Shown piece after piece: positions 25,347-34,598 of a stretch of 43,368 nt of DNA. The translations under genes and the position numbers were made by a program. The first letter of the stretch is position 1; the number at the start of each line of letters is the position of its first letter. The notes under the pieces were generated by a model that worked only from the letters and a program-made list of their open reading frames with translations, ran no database searches and was not told where the DNA came from. The stretch comes from an uncultured Bacteroides sp. (GTDB taxonomy: Bacteria > Bacteroidota > Bacteroidia > Bacteroidales > Bacteroidaceae): the NCBI GenBank assembly GCA_900553815.1, contig USEY01000024.1, positions 1 to 43,368 of the forward strand, written 5' to 3'.

Positions 25347-25910
25347 TCACTTGCAACTATTATCCCAAAATATTTCTTGTTTTTTATCGTCCTGGTTAAG
25401 TTTTCGGGAAAGAACGAACAGATAATCGGACAAACGGTTGACGTATGCCAGCAACTCGGCAGATACTTCCACCTGCGACGCAAGCGTCAGGATGGCACGC
25501 TCGGCACGTCTGCAAACGCTACGGCAAACATGACAGACCGACGCGCCACGTCCACCACCCGGCAACACAAATGCTGACAAAGGAGGCAACAGGCTGTCGA
25601 TACGATCTATCTCGCGCTCCATCTCTTCCACATAGTCGGCACTGACCACACTCTGCGCACGCAACTGCGTCTTCTGCTGGTCGGTAGCCAAGTGAGAGCC
25701 GACCACAAACAGACGGTTCTGCACCTGCTGCACGAAGCGGCGGTCGGCTTCATCGGTCAGATAAGTCACCAACAGTCCGAGAAAAGAATTCAACTCGTCC
25801 ACCGTTCCGTAAGCTTCGAGTCTGATATGGGTTTTAGGCACACGCGTACCGCCCACCAGCGAGGTAGTTCCCTGGTCGCCCGTGCGGGTATAAACAAGAC
25901 TTTTCTTCAT
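25347..25910 (-). CDS. PduO-type ATP:cob(I)alamin adenosyltransferase
   Basis: 187 aa from ATG 25910 (an upstream ATG at 25943 gives an unusual basic extension and is less likely). The N-terminal ATP loop [20 protein letters not shown], the [14 protein letters not shown] motif and the helix [13 protein letters not shown] near residue 130 are those of PduO-family enzymes, which transfer the 5'-deoxyadenosyl group to reduced cobalamin to make coenzyme B12. Cytosolic trimer in the known members. It stands alone, without other cobalamin genes nearby, as expected for an organism that salvages corrinoids. Confidence 0.92.
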   Translation of the reverse strand: MKKSLVYTRTGDQGTTSLVGGTRVPKTHIRLEAYGTVDELNSFLGLLVTYLTDEADRRFVQQVQNRLFVVGSHLATDQQKTQLRAQSVVSADYVEEMEREIDRIDSLLPPLSAFVLPGGGRGASVCHVCRSVCRRAERAILTLASQVEVSAELLAYVNRLSDYLFVLSRKLNQDDKKQEIFWDNSCK

Positions 25911-26003
25911 AATTCGTTTTCTATCTTTTTTATAATGATACAATGTTACACAAACACACTCAAACTACAAACAAACGCACAGCCGACAATGTTTGCCCAC
26001 CTG

Positions 26004-26636
26004 TCAGAAATTCACAATATAATCCTGCTTTGTCAGCAAATGGTCGAACAGCAGGATACCCACGTCGTAAAGGTCGAACGTGATACCCACCTGCGGATGA
26101 CGCACCATCCGTTTCCAGCACTCGCGCATAGCCTGCGAATAGCCAATACCCTGCACCACAAACATGGAACGCTGTCCGGCCCGCGGTGCGCAGACCCGAA
26201 ACGTTTCTTCCACCATAGCGGCATCGCGCCAAGCATGCAGATAGAGGAAATCGACCGGCACACCGGCATCGAGAAACAAATCATTCAGAGTAGCCGCCTG
26301 CGTCAGTTCGGCCTTGCGGCAAGCTGCCGACAGGTACAGGGAAGCCGCCGAAGGAGTGCCCACATCGACCACACAGGCAGGCTGCGCACGGTTGACCAGA
26401 CGGAACAACAGTTTCTTGACACGCAACGGTTCGGCCTGTGCCCACTCCTTCCCTCGCTGCCGCGCCTCTTCACGCTGACGGAGAGCCAACCCGGCATACT
26501 GATAATAAGGCGCACGTTCATAGATGACACGCGTGATAAATTCGAAAGCAAAAGGAGAATGCACCCCGTAGCCCCGGCGATGGCGAAAGCGGGCCAGCCA
26601 GACAAACGGACGTTTTATATGTTGTGCGAGAGTCAT
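26004..26636 (-). CDS. SAM-methyltransferase-like conserved protein
   Basis: 210 aa from ATG 26636. The N-terminus has the RGYGVHSPFAFEFITRVIYE motif found in a Bacteroidales protein family annotated as class I SAM-dependent methyltransferases. A Rossmann-type strand (ACVVDVGTPSAASLYLSAAC) stands where the SAM-binding glycine loop should be, but it reads VGTPSAAS, not the usual GxGxG, so ligand binding is uncertain. The later strands (PVDFLYLHAW, GITFDLYDVGILLFD) fit the fold. No signal peptide. It has its own -7 box. Confidence 0.65.
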   Translation of the reverse strand: MTLAQHIKRPFVWLARFRHRRGYGVHSPFAFEFITRVIYERAPYYQYAGLALRQREEARQRGKEWAQAEPLRVKKLLFRLVNRAQPACVVDVGTPSAASLYLSAACRKAELTQAATLNDLFLDAGVPVDFLYLHAWRDAAMVEETFRVCAPRAGQRSMFVVQGIGYSQAMRECWKRMVRHPQVGITFDLYDVGILLFDHLLTKQDYIVNF

Positions 26637-26670
26637 GATTTCAAGGATTCTACTTTAGGGTTAACCGCCG

Positions 26671-26678
26671 CAAATGTA
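26671..26678 (-). promoter_or_regulatory. -7 element for the 26636 gene
   Basis: On the minus strand TACATTTG matches TAnnTTTG, 34 nt before ATG 26636. Confidence 0.6.
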
Positions 26679-26711
26679 CTACATCCGCAGCACACGGCCA
26701 ATGAATACAGA

Positions 26712-27236
26712 CTAAATCTGCCCTGCCTGCAATCCAGCACACTTCTGATAAGCCAGCCGTTCATCGCCATTGAGCAGATAGATGATGCCGCAATAGACAA
26801 AGCCCCGGCTCAGCAGAAAGCGCTGCATGATGCGGTTGTCGCGATGCGTATCTACCCGCAGGTTGGGCACCTGGCTGTAAGCCCAGTCAAAACAGGCATC
26901 GGCCACGCCATGCATCCGCCCCGACGATGCCAGCCGGTGGACAACAGCGTAGGGCTGCTCCGTCTCGGCCCAACTACCTTCATAGATGTGAAGGTAGGTA
27001 GGGTCAGGGCCGGGAATGAAAGCAAACGTCCCCTCGACCTCGCCATCGGCACCAATGCAGAGATGACAATGGCCTTGCTCAATATCGTGCAGGGCAATGG
27101 CCTCCGTAGGATAGCCGCCTGTCCACTGGTGCATATTGCCGTCGGCACGCATAATGCCGCGTGCACTGTCAAAAAGCTTCATCACAACCGGCAAGTCGGC
27201 CACGGTTGCTTTGCGTATAGTCAGGGTTGATGTCAT
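26712..27236 (-). CDS. GNAT-family N-acetyltransferase
   Basis: 174 aa from ATG 27236; an ATG at 27254 lies only 11 nt after the -7 box and would leave almost no leader. The fold is GNAT: TLTIRKATVADLPVVMKLFD at the start, GEVEGTFAFIPGPDPTYL for the beta-4 strand, a VHRLASSGRMHGVADACFDW acetyl-CoA-loop region (the usual Q/RxxGxG/A is loosely kept as SSGRMHGV) and LRVDTHRDNRIMQRFLLSRG, then FVYCGIIY. The acceptor substrate is unknown. Cytosolic. Confidence 0.82.
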   Translation of the reverse strand: MTSTLTIRKATVADLPVVMKLFDSARGIMRADGNMHQWTGGYPTEAIALHDIEQGHCHLCIGADGEVEGTFAFIPGPDPTYLHIYEGSWAETEQPYAVVHRLASSGRMHGVADACFDWAYSQVPNLRVDTHRDNRIMQRFLLSRGFVYCGIIYLLNGDERLAYQKCAGLQAGQI

Positions 27237-27265
27237 GTCTTTTTGTACTTTCATTTTAACGGGTG

Positions 27266-27273
27266 CAAAGATA
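27266..27273 (-). promoter_or_regulatory. -7 element for the GNAT gene
   Basis: On the minus strand TATCTTTG matches TAnnTTTG, 29 nt before ATG 27236. Confidence 0.6.
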
Positions 27274-27345
27274 CAAACGGAGCCGTACCTGCTACCGGCT
27301 ACTAGGGTTAAAGATATTAAAGAAGTAGGAACGATTATCGAACGT

Positions 27346-29751
27346 TTACTTCACCTCCCACTCATACAGTCCTGCCGAATAGCCGTCAGGCAGGTCAACC
27401 TCCAGCTTCATAGCCTGAGTGCTCACCGGCTCGAACTTCACCGTACAGGCCTCTCCTTTCGCCAGCGGATAATCGCCCAACGGCTTCACCGGCTGCCACT
27501 GTCCGGCCTCGTCCTTGTAGTAAAGGCGCCAGGCACGGGGCACCCGGCAGTCGCCCCAAGGGGCATCGTCGTACCAATAGACGGTGGCCGACGAAAGCAT
27601 GGAGGCACGGTCGGCCTCATAGGTCACCCACTCTGTCGTTCCCTTGCATCCATACCAGTTATAATAGGGAATGCTGCGGTCGTTTCCGTCGGCAGGCACA
27701 TAGCTGTCGCTGATGGCCTTCAGAGCCTTGCTCTCATAGGAAGCCGTCGTCCGACTGCGTGACGCCACCGTGGGCTGCGGCGTGGGACGAGCGGCGCTGA
27801 CATCCTGCGGCAGCCAGACCATCATGCCGCCGGGGCCACGGTGCGCCCAGGCGTAATAGGGAATGAGCGACAGGCGAACGTCGCGCGTCGTCAGCCGGCC
27901 GCTGTCGTCGTAGGCCAGTGCCTGCGCATCAGTAGTCAGCATCACGATGCCGCCCAGCATGTCGGGTTTCTGCGCTGCCTGAAAGCACGGCTGGCGGTTC
28001 ACCAGCAGGCTCTGCACCTCGCGGTCATTGTCGGACCACTCCGCACAGTAGACCACCGGACCACGCTCCACGGCTATGCGGCCACGGTCGGCCTCCACCT
28101 GGTCATTGGCACGTACCACCCGCGATTCCATGTCGAGCCGCAATGTCACCCGGTCGCCCGCCTTCCAGCGGCGGCTGATGCAGGCATAGCCCTTGTCCAG
28201 CCGATAGTCGGCCGGCTGGCCGTTCACCTCCAGTGTATAGTTCGGCTGCAGGCCGTCCACATACCGATAGAGGTCGCCGGGCACCGGACGGTTCTGCGCC
28301 CAGCCCGGAATGCGCAGTTTCAGCGTAAAGGCGCCGGCACGGTTGCGCACGATGTTCACCCGTATGTCGCCATCCCACGGATAGCCCGTCTGCTGCTCCA
28401 CGGTCACCCGCTTGCCGTTCAGTTTCAGGTCCGACGTGTTCGACACGTAGAGGTTGACATACAGGCTGTCGGCCTTTGTGGCATAGACGTAGCCCGGCAG
28501 GGAGGGGATGAAGCGGCAGATGTTGGACGGGCAGCAGGCGCAGCCAAACCATGCCTGACGCTGATGCTGTCCCAGGCTCTCCAGCGGATTGGGATAGAAA
28601 AAGGCATCGCCCTGCAGCGACACGCCCGAGATAAGCCCGTTGTAGAGTGTCCGCTCCAGCACATCGTAATATTTCGACTCGCCATGCAGCAGGAAGAGGC
28701 GGTAGTTGAGATAGACGTTGCCAATGGCGGCGCAGGTCTCGCAATAGGCTGACATGTTGGGCAACTCATAGTTCTTTCCGAAGGCTTCGCCATCGCTCGT
28801 GGCGCCAATGCCACCGGTGATATAGAGTTTCTTGTCTACAATATTCTCCCAAATGCGGTCGATGGCATGGATATAGGCCGAGTCACCGGTCAGGGCAGCC
28901 ACGTCGGCCATGCCCGAGTACATGTAGGTGGCACGGACGGCATGACCTACGGCCTCGTCCTGCTCCACCACGGGCTTGTGCGCCTGGCTATACTCGTCGC
29001 GTCGCGAGGTATAGCCGCGCTTGTCCAGGAAAAACTTGGCCTGGTCCAGATACTTCCGGTTGCCGGTAGCCAGGTAGAGGCGCGCCAACGCCATTTCGGC
29101 AATCTGATGGCCGGGCACGCGCACCAGCTGGTCGGGACCGTCGCCAATGGCCCGGCAGACGCAGTCGGCATAACGGATGGCGATATCAAGGAAGTTTCTC
29201 TTGCCGGTAGCTTGATAGTAGGCCACGGCACCTTCCACCATGTGTCCCAGGTTGTAGAATTCGTGGCTCAGTTCCTCCACCTTCTCCCAGCGGCGGCTGC
29301 CGGCCCAGTCGTGCGGATGCTTGGGATTCATGGTGCGTGCCGTGTAGAGGTAGCCGTCGGGCTCCTGCGCCCCCGCCACCAGCAGCAGCACGCTGTCAAT
29401 GTAGGCTTCCAGCTTCTTGTCGGGATAGGTTTGCAGGATGTAGCTGGCACCCTCTATGGTCTTGTAGACATCGGTGTCGTCGAAGGAAAAGCCACCCACC
29501 CGGATGGTGTCGGAGGGATGGGCCGCCTTCACGAAGTTGTCATAGCGACCAGACTCCTCGCACTTGCTGAAGGCCAGGGGTATGGTGGTCGTGCGGCTGG
29601 CTTCCAGCCGTTGTCCCCAAAAGCTGTCGGTTATCTTGACGGAAGTGAAAGGTACCGGGCCGATGGGGTACCCGTGTGCGGCAGTCTGCTGCTGTGCCTG
29701 CGTGCTTGCCACGCCAATGCACAGCAAGGATGCTATCAAGTATTGTTTCAT
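27346..29751 (-). CDS. secreted glycoside hydrolase family 127 (beta-L-arabinofuranosidase-like)
   Basis: 801 aa from ATG 29751, signal peptide MKQYLIASLLCIGVASTQAQ. A longer frame to 29910 crosses the -7 box and overlaps the next gene, so it is rejected. The alpha/alpha barrel of GH127 (DUF1680) covers residues ~25-600: FSFDDTDVYKTIEGASY, the acid/metal-site Glu in AYCETCAAIG (~335) and the paired cysteines in FGCACCPSNICRF (~405), one of which is the nucleophile in characterised members, with the others binding zinc. The last ~120 residues (…WVTYEADRASMLSSATVYWYD…) resemble an F5/8-type or CBM32-like beta-sandwich. It removes arabinofuranose from plant or glycoprotein side chains. No SusC/SusD genes lie beside it. 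Confidence 0.92.
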   Translation of the reverse strand: MKQYLIASLLCIGVASTQAQQQTAAHGYPIGPVPFTSVKITDSFWGQRLEASRTTTIPLAFSKCEESGRYDNFVKAAHPSDTIRVGGFSFDDTDVYKTIEGASYILQTYPDKKLEAYIDSVLLLVAGAQEPDGYLYTARTMNPKHPHDWAGSRRWEKVEELSHEFYNLGHMVEGAVAYYQATGKRNFLDIAIRYADCVCRAIGDGPDQLVRVPGHQIAEMALARLYLATGNRKYLDQAKFFLDKRGYTSRRDEYSQAHKPVVEQDEAVGHAVRATYMYSGMADVAALTGDSAYIHAIDRIWENIVDKKLYITGGIGATSDGEAFGKNYELPNMSAYCETCAAIGNVYLNYRLFLLHGESKYYDVLERTLYNGLISGVSLQGDAFFYPNPLESLGQHQRQAWFGCACCPSNICRFIPSLPGYVYATKADSLYVNLYVSNTSDLKLNGKRVTVEQQTGYPWDGDIRVNIVRNRAGAFTLKLRIPGWAQNRPVPGDLYRYVDGLQPNYTLEVNGQPADYRLDKGYACISRRWKAGDRVTLRLDMESRVVRANDQVEADRGRIAVERGPVVYCAEWSDNDREVQSLLVNRQPCFQAAQKPDMLGGIVMLTTDAQALAYDDSGRLTTRDVRLSLIPYYAWAHRGPGGMMVWLPQDVSAARPTPQPTVASRSRTTASYESKALKAISDSYVPADGNDRSIPYYNWYGCKGTTEWVTYEADRASMLSSATVYWYDDAPWGDCRVPRAWRLYYKDEAGQWQPVKPLGDYPLAKGEACTVKFEPVSTQAMKLEVDLPDGYSAGLYEWEVK

Positions 29752-29788
29752 AGATTGACCATATTTAAGATTACGGTATTTCTTGACA

Positions 29789-29796
29789 CAAAAGTA
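29789..29796 (-). promoter_or_regulatory. -7 element for the GH127 gene
   Basis: On the minus strand TACTTTTG matches TAnnTTTG, 37 nt before ATG 29751. Confidence 0.62.
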
Positions 29797-29896
29797 AAGA
29801 AAAGTGCGCAGACTACCGACCGACGTATAAGAAAATCTTGGCGCACCAACACTATCCAACCAAGATTTCAGGCTATCAACCCAACAGCTACTTCCC

Positions 29897-30523
29897 TTAG
29901 AATCTGGCAAACTGCTCCAGTTCCCAGTCCGTCATCATATACGTAGGCCCCACCTTGAACAGCACCGACTTCAGTTCAAGAAGCCTGTCGGGATGATGCA
30001 CATCGTACAATACACCTTCCAGATAACCTTTCATCCAAGGATAGATACCGTAGTAGAAGCCAAGCTCCGTGATGCACAGCCTGACCGTATATTTATCGCC
30101 CGACTCATAGACAACGGCACGGGTCATTCCCTGCTGGTGCACGTCCACTTCCACATACGCGCCTATGCCCAAGAAAGGGTCGTTTTCACTCAATATCTGA
30201 TAGAATCCTCTCTGAACAGGTGCCAACGGTACAGACAGCATCGGCCGGGTTTTGCCATCCAATTCATCGCCCAAAGGCAGGCAAATCAGGCAATGGCTGT
30301 CGGCAATGTCGTCGGGCGAATACCGGGTGTAAGTCACTTCGAAAGTCTGGTCCGGCTCCCGCTGTTCCACACTGAACGGCTCACCGTTTATCTCTCCATA
30401 CACATAACAAAGTACTCCCGGCTCTGCCGGATGGTGAAGAACCAGTACATCGTCGTTGCTGCAAGCCGCACACAGAACAAGGCTGAGCAGAAAAACGAAG
30501 CAAGAAAATTTGATTGGTTTCAT
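29897..30523 (-). CDS. predicted lipoprotein, paralogue of the next upstream gene
   Basis: 208 aa from ATG 30523, lipobox CAAC (Cys21) followed by SNDD. The mature part is beta-rich: GEINGEPFSVEQ, GFYQILSENDPFLGIG, a YPWMKGYLEGVLYDVHH motif and a closing LKSVLFKVGPTY. The gene at 30541 has matching elements in the same order, 17 bp upstream, so the two arose by duplication and form an operon. The layout recalls DUF5025-type Bacteroidales lipoproteins, which is an uncertain recollection. Probably surface or periplasmic; role unknown. Confidence 0.75.
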   Translation of the reverse strand: MKPIKFSCFVFLLSLVLCAACSNDDVLVLHHPAEPGVLCYVYGEINGEPFSVEQREPDQTFEVTYTRYSPDDIADSHCLICLPLGDELDGKTRPMLSVPLAPVQRGFYQILSENDPFLGIGAYVEVDVHQQGMTRAVVYESGDKYTVRLCITELGFYYGIYPWMKGYLEGVLYDVHHPDRLLELKSVLFKVGPTYMMTDWELEQFARF

Positions 30524-30540
30524 TGTATATCAGTATATAG

Positions 30541-31143
30541 CTACATTCCTATGAAAGTCTGCAACGCCTCATCGCTGTAAAGCCCTCCCACATGACCGGC
30601 ACGAAACTCCACATCCTCGAACACCACCGTCTTACTGGCATCATGAAGACTGTGCAACGTCCCCTCCATGCGACCTTTAATATAAGGCAATGTGTCAAAC
30701 ACCCACAATTTGTCCACATATATCCTGAACGGTTCATGTTCATCGGCCACAAAACTGATACCCTTTTCGATAATGCATACCTCCGGAACCAGCTTGCTTG
30801 TCAGATATTCGTCCTGCGGGTAAATCTCATACAATCCGGTCCGGGCAGGAGTCAACGAAAAATACAGTCTGCCTCCATTTTCCAGATTCTCTACCGGAGG
30901 TATCGGTATGCCTACAGTAAATTCCACGGGAATAGACTCTCCCGGCCAATAACTCATTATATTGATATCTATCGGACAGATATAACGGTCGTGACACTCA
31001 AAGCAGACATATTGCCCGTTGACAGTACCCCGAAAATAGTTTATCACCGGCAGCTCTTTCTCCGGCTGGGGAGAATCGTCGTCGCTGCAAGCCGCACACA
31101 GAAGAAGAAAGAATAAAAACAAAAAAGGCTTTATATTACTCAT
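30541..31143 (-). CDS. predicted lipoprotein, paralogue of 29897-30523
   Basis: 200 aa from ATG 31143 (an ATG at 31152 is three codons upstream). Lipobox CAAC (Cys19) followed by SDDD. Shared with its downstream paralogue are GTVNGQYVCFE, a GLYEIYPQDEY strand, LPYIKGRMEGTLHSLHD and VVFEDVEFRAGHV near the C-terminus. The two genes have diverged widely outside these motifs. It is first in the two-gene unit, and a 201-bp MITE-like element sits 30 bp upstream, which may separate it from, or supply, its promoter. Confidence 0.75.
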   Translation of the reverse strand: MSNIKPFLFLFFLLLCAACSDDDSPQPEKELPVINYFRGTVNGQYVCFECHDRYICPIDINIMSYWPGESIPVEFTVGIPIPPVENLENGGRLYFSLTPARTGLYEIYPQDEYLTSKLVPEVCIIEKGISFVADEHEPFRIYVDKLWVFDTLPYIKGRMEGTLHSLHDASKTVVFEDVEFRAGHVGGLYSDEALQTFIGM

Positions 31144-31173
31144 AAAAATCAAAGGTTATTTATCATTTATCTA

Positions 31174-31374
31174 ACAAAAGGGTGTATCAAAATAAAGCTG
31201 GACTATCATTTTGTCATCTTGAGCATCGCGAAGGATCCCAAAAACAGGAGCAAATGCCTACGAGATTCTTCGCTGCGCTCAGACTATACCTAAATATAAA
31301 AATAAGAACTGTCTTGAGCAAAGCTAATGACATTCTTTTTGATAGTTGATTTTTATTTTGACACACCCTCTTGT
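31174..31374. mobile_element. MITE-like element, 201 bp with 23-bp terminal inverted repeats
   Basis: The left end (ACAAAAGGGTGTATCAAAAT…) and right end (…ATTTTGACACACCCTCTTGT) are inverted copies over 23 bp with two mismatches. Inside are CATCTTGAGCATCGCGAAGG and GAGATTCTTCGCTGCGCTCA, an inner imperfect palindrome of a kind common between Bacteroidetes genes. There is no coding capacity. No clear target duplication was seen. It starts 30 bp before one lipoprotein gene and ends 4 bp from the stop of another, so it may also end that transcript. Confidence 0.72.
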
Positions 31375-31378
31375 CGTT

Positions 31379-32974
31379 CTATTCGTATGAATCTATAGGT
31401 AAGAATGTAACTTGTAAATCTCCACTAGAACAATTATATAATCTGTAAGTGCCATTCTTATCATCAAGTATTATAGGATCTGTAAAACGTAACTCAATTG
31501 TACCCAATTCATCAGAACCGATAGTAGTTTCTATCTCTGCTACAGCAGTAACTTTTTTCGTCGAGGAAAATCCATAACCCAATTTAACAGGGAAATCACC
31601 TTTTTCACTTTCTATGGAAAAATCTGCCTTATTAACATATTCACTTGATATAGTTTTAGTTATAGTTTTAGATCCATCTGGATCGAATTCTGATGCAAAC
31701 ATATAAATCACAGAAGAAGTAGAATATAAATCCCAAGGTTCTGTAAACACACGATTCTGACCTTTATTATCAAATAGCTCATCCACATATAGCCATTTAG
31801 GTTTCAAATTCTTCGCATCGACAGTATAAAAATTCTTTTGATGGCGAAAAGCCGTTGAATTTTTATGATGCAAATGTACCTGACTTACTGAGAACAATTT
31901 ATCCGCCCTGCATGTAAAACTCATTTTTCTATCCATTGCTTTATCATCATTTTCCGATCCCACGTAATAGTAAATTCTAAATTCAAATGCACCATCTGTC
32001 CAGATTCTTTGCAGAATCTCAGCATTTGATAGTTGTCTCTTTTCTTGAGTCGTATTTTGCAACTTTGGATCAACTTCATCGTCACTCAACCTTATAAAAG
32101 CTGTAGGATTTATACACATACGATACAACTTTTCTCTGATCCTTTGATTTAAAATTCCCGGTTTATTTTCCTTTGTAATACCATAATATACATAGTCTCT
32201 ATGAAAAGCATTAAATACGTCCTTAAATTCCTTATATGACTGAATGACAGAAGGTAACAGACTACTACCACTCACATAAGCCTCCAAATCTTCCTGAGGT
32301 TCCAAATCAATGTCAGCATCCCAGTGCCGGGTTTGGGGCGCACGCTTGCTGCCATCGAAAGCATCGTCGACAAATTCGTAGGAAGCACCGCCGTCGGCAC
32401 GCGTCACGCTTGTATTCACACGCAAGCGTTCGTTGGTCTTAACTACCAGGCAAGGAAACGCCGGTATATCTCCTGTCTCCATCTGCCCGATGGCCTCGCC
32501 ATTCTCATACAACGTATTGTCTTTATCCTCTCTGCACAACACAGCCACCTCTTCGTCGTAAACATCCCATTTGGAGGCATCAAACTCCCAGAACAAAGTC
32601 AAGTCAGGCACCAGGATAGTCAGCAAAGGCTGCGCCTGCTCCACCTGCTCCAGTTCCTTGTCACTGTCACAATAGGACAACAGAATATCTCTGAACGTCT
32701 GACTTCCCTGCACCACCTTATCCTTTACATAAGGATAGAACACATCGTAGTCATTATCAAACTGTTTCAGCGCTTCGTCTTTCAAGAAACGGCGAACTTC
32801 CACACTGCCCGATACGGCTTTTGAAAGAATCCTCGCAAACTTAGACTGTGCTTCTGCCGCAGTCAATTCCTGCACCTCAGTCCTGCTATTCTCATCTACA
32901 AGAAAAGCATTCTCTTCTTGGGTGCACGAAAACAAAGACAGCACACCCAACATAATCAAAATTGATTTTCTCAT
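31379..32974 (-). CDS. predicted lipoprotein with mosaic composition
   Basis: 531 aa from ATG 32974; the frame is open to 33016 but MRKSILIMLGVLSLFSC is a clean lipoprotein signal with Cys17. The N-terminal ~215 residues (ELTAAEAQSKFARILSKAVS, then GSVEVRRFLKDEALKQF, later LLTILVPDLTLFWEFD) are written in fairly GC-rich DNA; the C-terminal ~315 (strand-rich, with FEFRIYYYVGSENDD, WLYVDELFDN, GTIELRFTDPIILDD) are in much AT-richer DNA, the change falling near 32320. This suggests that one half was exchanged. The N-terminal part resembles a region seen in other Bacteroides lipoproteins; no function is known. Confidence 0.72.
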   Translation of the reverse strand: MRKSILIMLGVLSLFSCTQEENAFLVDENSRTEVQELTAAEAQSKFARILSKAVSGSVEVRRFLKDEALKQFDNDYDVFYPYVKDKVVQGSQTFRDILLSYCDSDKELEQVEQAQPLLTILVPDLTLFWEFDASKWDVYDEEVAVLCREDKDNTLYENGEAIGQMETGDIPAFPCLVVKTNERLRVNTSVTRADGGASYEFVDDAFDGSKRAPQTRHWDADIDLEPQEDLEAYVSGSSLLPSVIQSYKEFKDVFNAFHRDYVYYGITKENKPGILNQRIREKLYRMCINPTAFIRLSDDEVDPKLQNTTQEKRQLSNAEILQRIWTDGAFEFRIYYYVGSENDDKAMDRKMSFTCRADKLFSVSQVHLHHKNSTAFRHQKNFYTVDAKNLKPKWLYVDELFDNKGQNRVFTEPWDLYSTSSVIYMFASEFDPDGSKTITKTISSEYVNKADFSIESEKGDFPVKLGYGFSSTKKVTAVAEIETTIGSDELGTIELRFTDPIILDDKNGTYRLYNCSSGDLQVTFLPIDSYE

Positions 32975-33090
32975 GATAAAAAAAATATTAGTTAATAAAT
33001 ATGTATTAGGTTCCAATAAGGATTTAGTACATTGATCATCAACGACACCATTTCCTATTCCATATAAACCCTATTAAGAAAACAATGAAT

Positions 33091-33471
33091 TCAGAAGATT
33101 TTTTCTTCGATAATTTCACCATATACATCCATTGCAGGAGAATTTATTTCCACACTATATGGATAAGCATTAGGCATCGGGACTAAATAGATTTTACCGC
33201 TATATATCTCAGAAGAAAATTCTTGCAAAACAACATTACCTTTATTATCTGTTACGATAATATCGGCATCATACAAACAGCCGGTAAATACTATTTGTAA
33301 TGAGTTATCACACTCGGCTACAGAAAAATCAAAAACAAGAGGTTGCCGTGTAACCATTTTTTCAATAAGCTGAATACGCCTCTTTATTTTTCGTTTTTCC
33401 TTTGTTGCATACACAGAGTTCGAAGCTACAAAGAACATCAATAAAGAAAATAATAAAAACTTTGCTTTCAT
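33091..33471 (-). CDS. DUF3244-type small secreted protein
   Basis: 126 aa from ATG 33471 with signal peptide MKAKFLLFSLLMFFVASNSV then YA. After a basic stretch (TKEKRKIKRRIQLIEK) comes an ~80-residue beta-sandwich pattern (LQIVFTGCLYDADIIVTDNK, GNVVLQEFSSEIYSGKIYLV, YPYSVEINS) that matches the DUF3244 layout of secreted Bacteroides proteins. Probably periplasmic or surface; unknown function. It lies between the mosaic lipoprotein and the TPR regulator on the same strand. AT-rich like both. Confidence 0.7.
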   Translation of the reverse strand: MKAKFLLFSLLMFFVASNSVYATKEKRKIKRRIQLIEKMVTRQPLVFDFSVAECDNSLQIVFTGCLYDADIIVTDNKGNVVLQEFSSEIYSGKIYLVPMPNAYPYSVEINSPAMDVYGEIIEEKIF

Positions 33472-33501
33472 AAATAAACTATTTTATTGGTTTCATGGCA
33501 G

Positions 33502-33509
33502 CAAAGTTA
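33502..33509 (-). promoter_or_regulatory. -7 element for the DUF3244 gene
   Basis: On the minus strand TAACTTTG matches TAnnTTTG, 30 nt before ATG 33471. Confidence 0.6.
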
Positions 33510-33602
33510 TAGACAAAAAAATATTTTTCATCCCTAAAGCAGTCACACATCAATCCAACAACTCGTTGTTAAACAAGCATATACAATTAAGTCCAATCAC
33601 AC

Positions 33603-34571
33603 TTAGTCTTGTATTATCCTCATACGCTCTTTTATACGCAGATTCCGTTGGTTTATAGCATGAGTATCTCCATACCCAAAACATATAGCTATAGATTTAT
33701 TATCTAACGAGGTTTTCTTCAAACAAAGCAACAATAAATCATCTTCCGTCAATCTTGAGTATTTTCCTTGCAAATAGTTCAAATAAGTTCCATATAAAGA
33801 AAATACTATTGATTTCAACTCTTTCTGTTCTACAACAGTCAATACTTTCTGCTTACGGCTATCCGAACTTTGTTGTCTCAGCATAATGATTTTTTTATAA
33901 ATAGCACTTTGTTCAAACAACCATTTTTGCAAATTATTTTTCTCTTCCTGCAAATTTTCAATAACACTTTCTCTTTTCTTTATTTCATTTTCTACTTTCT
34001 CCGATTTTTCTTCCAAGTCATAATGTTTTTGCTGCAATAAAGCTATAATAGAATTATTATCTTCTATTGTTCTTTGTAATACAGACATTTTTTCCGATGC
34101 ATAAGCCAAACGTTGTTCATAAACCTTTTGTCGTTGCTTTTTCTTTTCCAATCGTGCCATGAAATACCAAACAATCAAGCAACAACCACCAAAAGCAACA
34201 CTAATTATTCCCCACATCAGACTATAATTTTGCACTCTTTCTTCCTGTACTCTCATCTTTGTATCATATTCATGAATAAGATTTTCCATCTTAATAGCCT
34301 GTTCCGAGAAAGTAAGGCTGTCCAGATAATCTACATACGACTTCAAATACTCCGTGGCAGCCTTATAATCCCCCATCTGTTCCGCCAATTCAGAGGAACT
34401 CAACAAATTCATAACCTTTTCTCCGAGAGCCAGACCTTCACGACTCTTATCCAGATAATATGACGCACTGTCACAGTCCACATTATTTTCAGCCAATAAA
34501 TCACCCAGATTTATAAAGTAAAGCCCTAAAATGAAAACAAGAGCTAAACAAGTGCAAATAAAACCGCTTAT
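33603..34571 (-). pseudogene. 5'-truncated TPR / transmembrane / HTH regulator
   Basis: The frame is open from 34571 to the stop at 33603, but has no ATG near its start (first codon usable as start is TTG 34496). From that TTG, 297 residues show TPR-like helices (ASYYLDKSREG, GDYKAATEYLKSYVDYLDSL), a membrane helix at 93-113 (MWGIISVAFGGCCLIVWYF), a long coiled coil (~115-195) and a C-terminal HTH-like end (SRLTEDDLLLLCLKKTSLDN, then KSIAICFGYGD). Intact relatives have a longer TPR region and a signal peptide. Upstream of the TTG the frame continues a TPR helix (LGLYFINLGDL) to 34571, where a stop appears. The integrase gene lies just beyond, so insertion or deletion at the element end probably removed the 5' part. 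Confidence 0.6.
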
Positions 34572-34598
34572 TTACAATTGATTATAGTGTACTTGATG

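Noticed and set aside
25692..27230. 512-codon plus-strand frame
   Set aside because: It runs antisense across three recognisable genes (adenosyltransferase, methyltransferase-like, GNAT).
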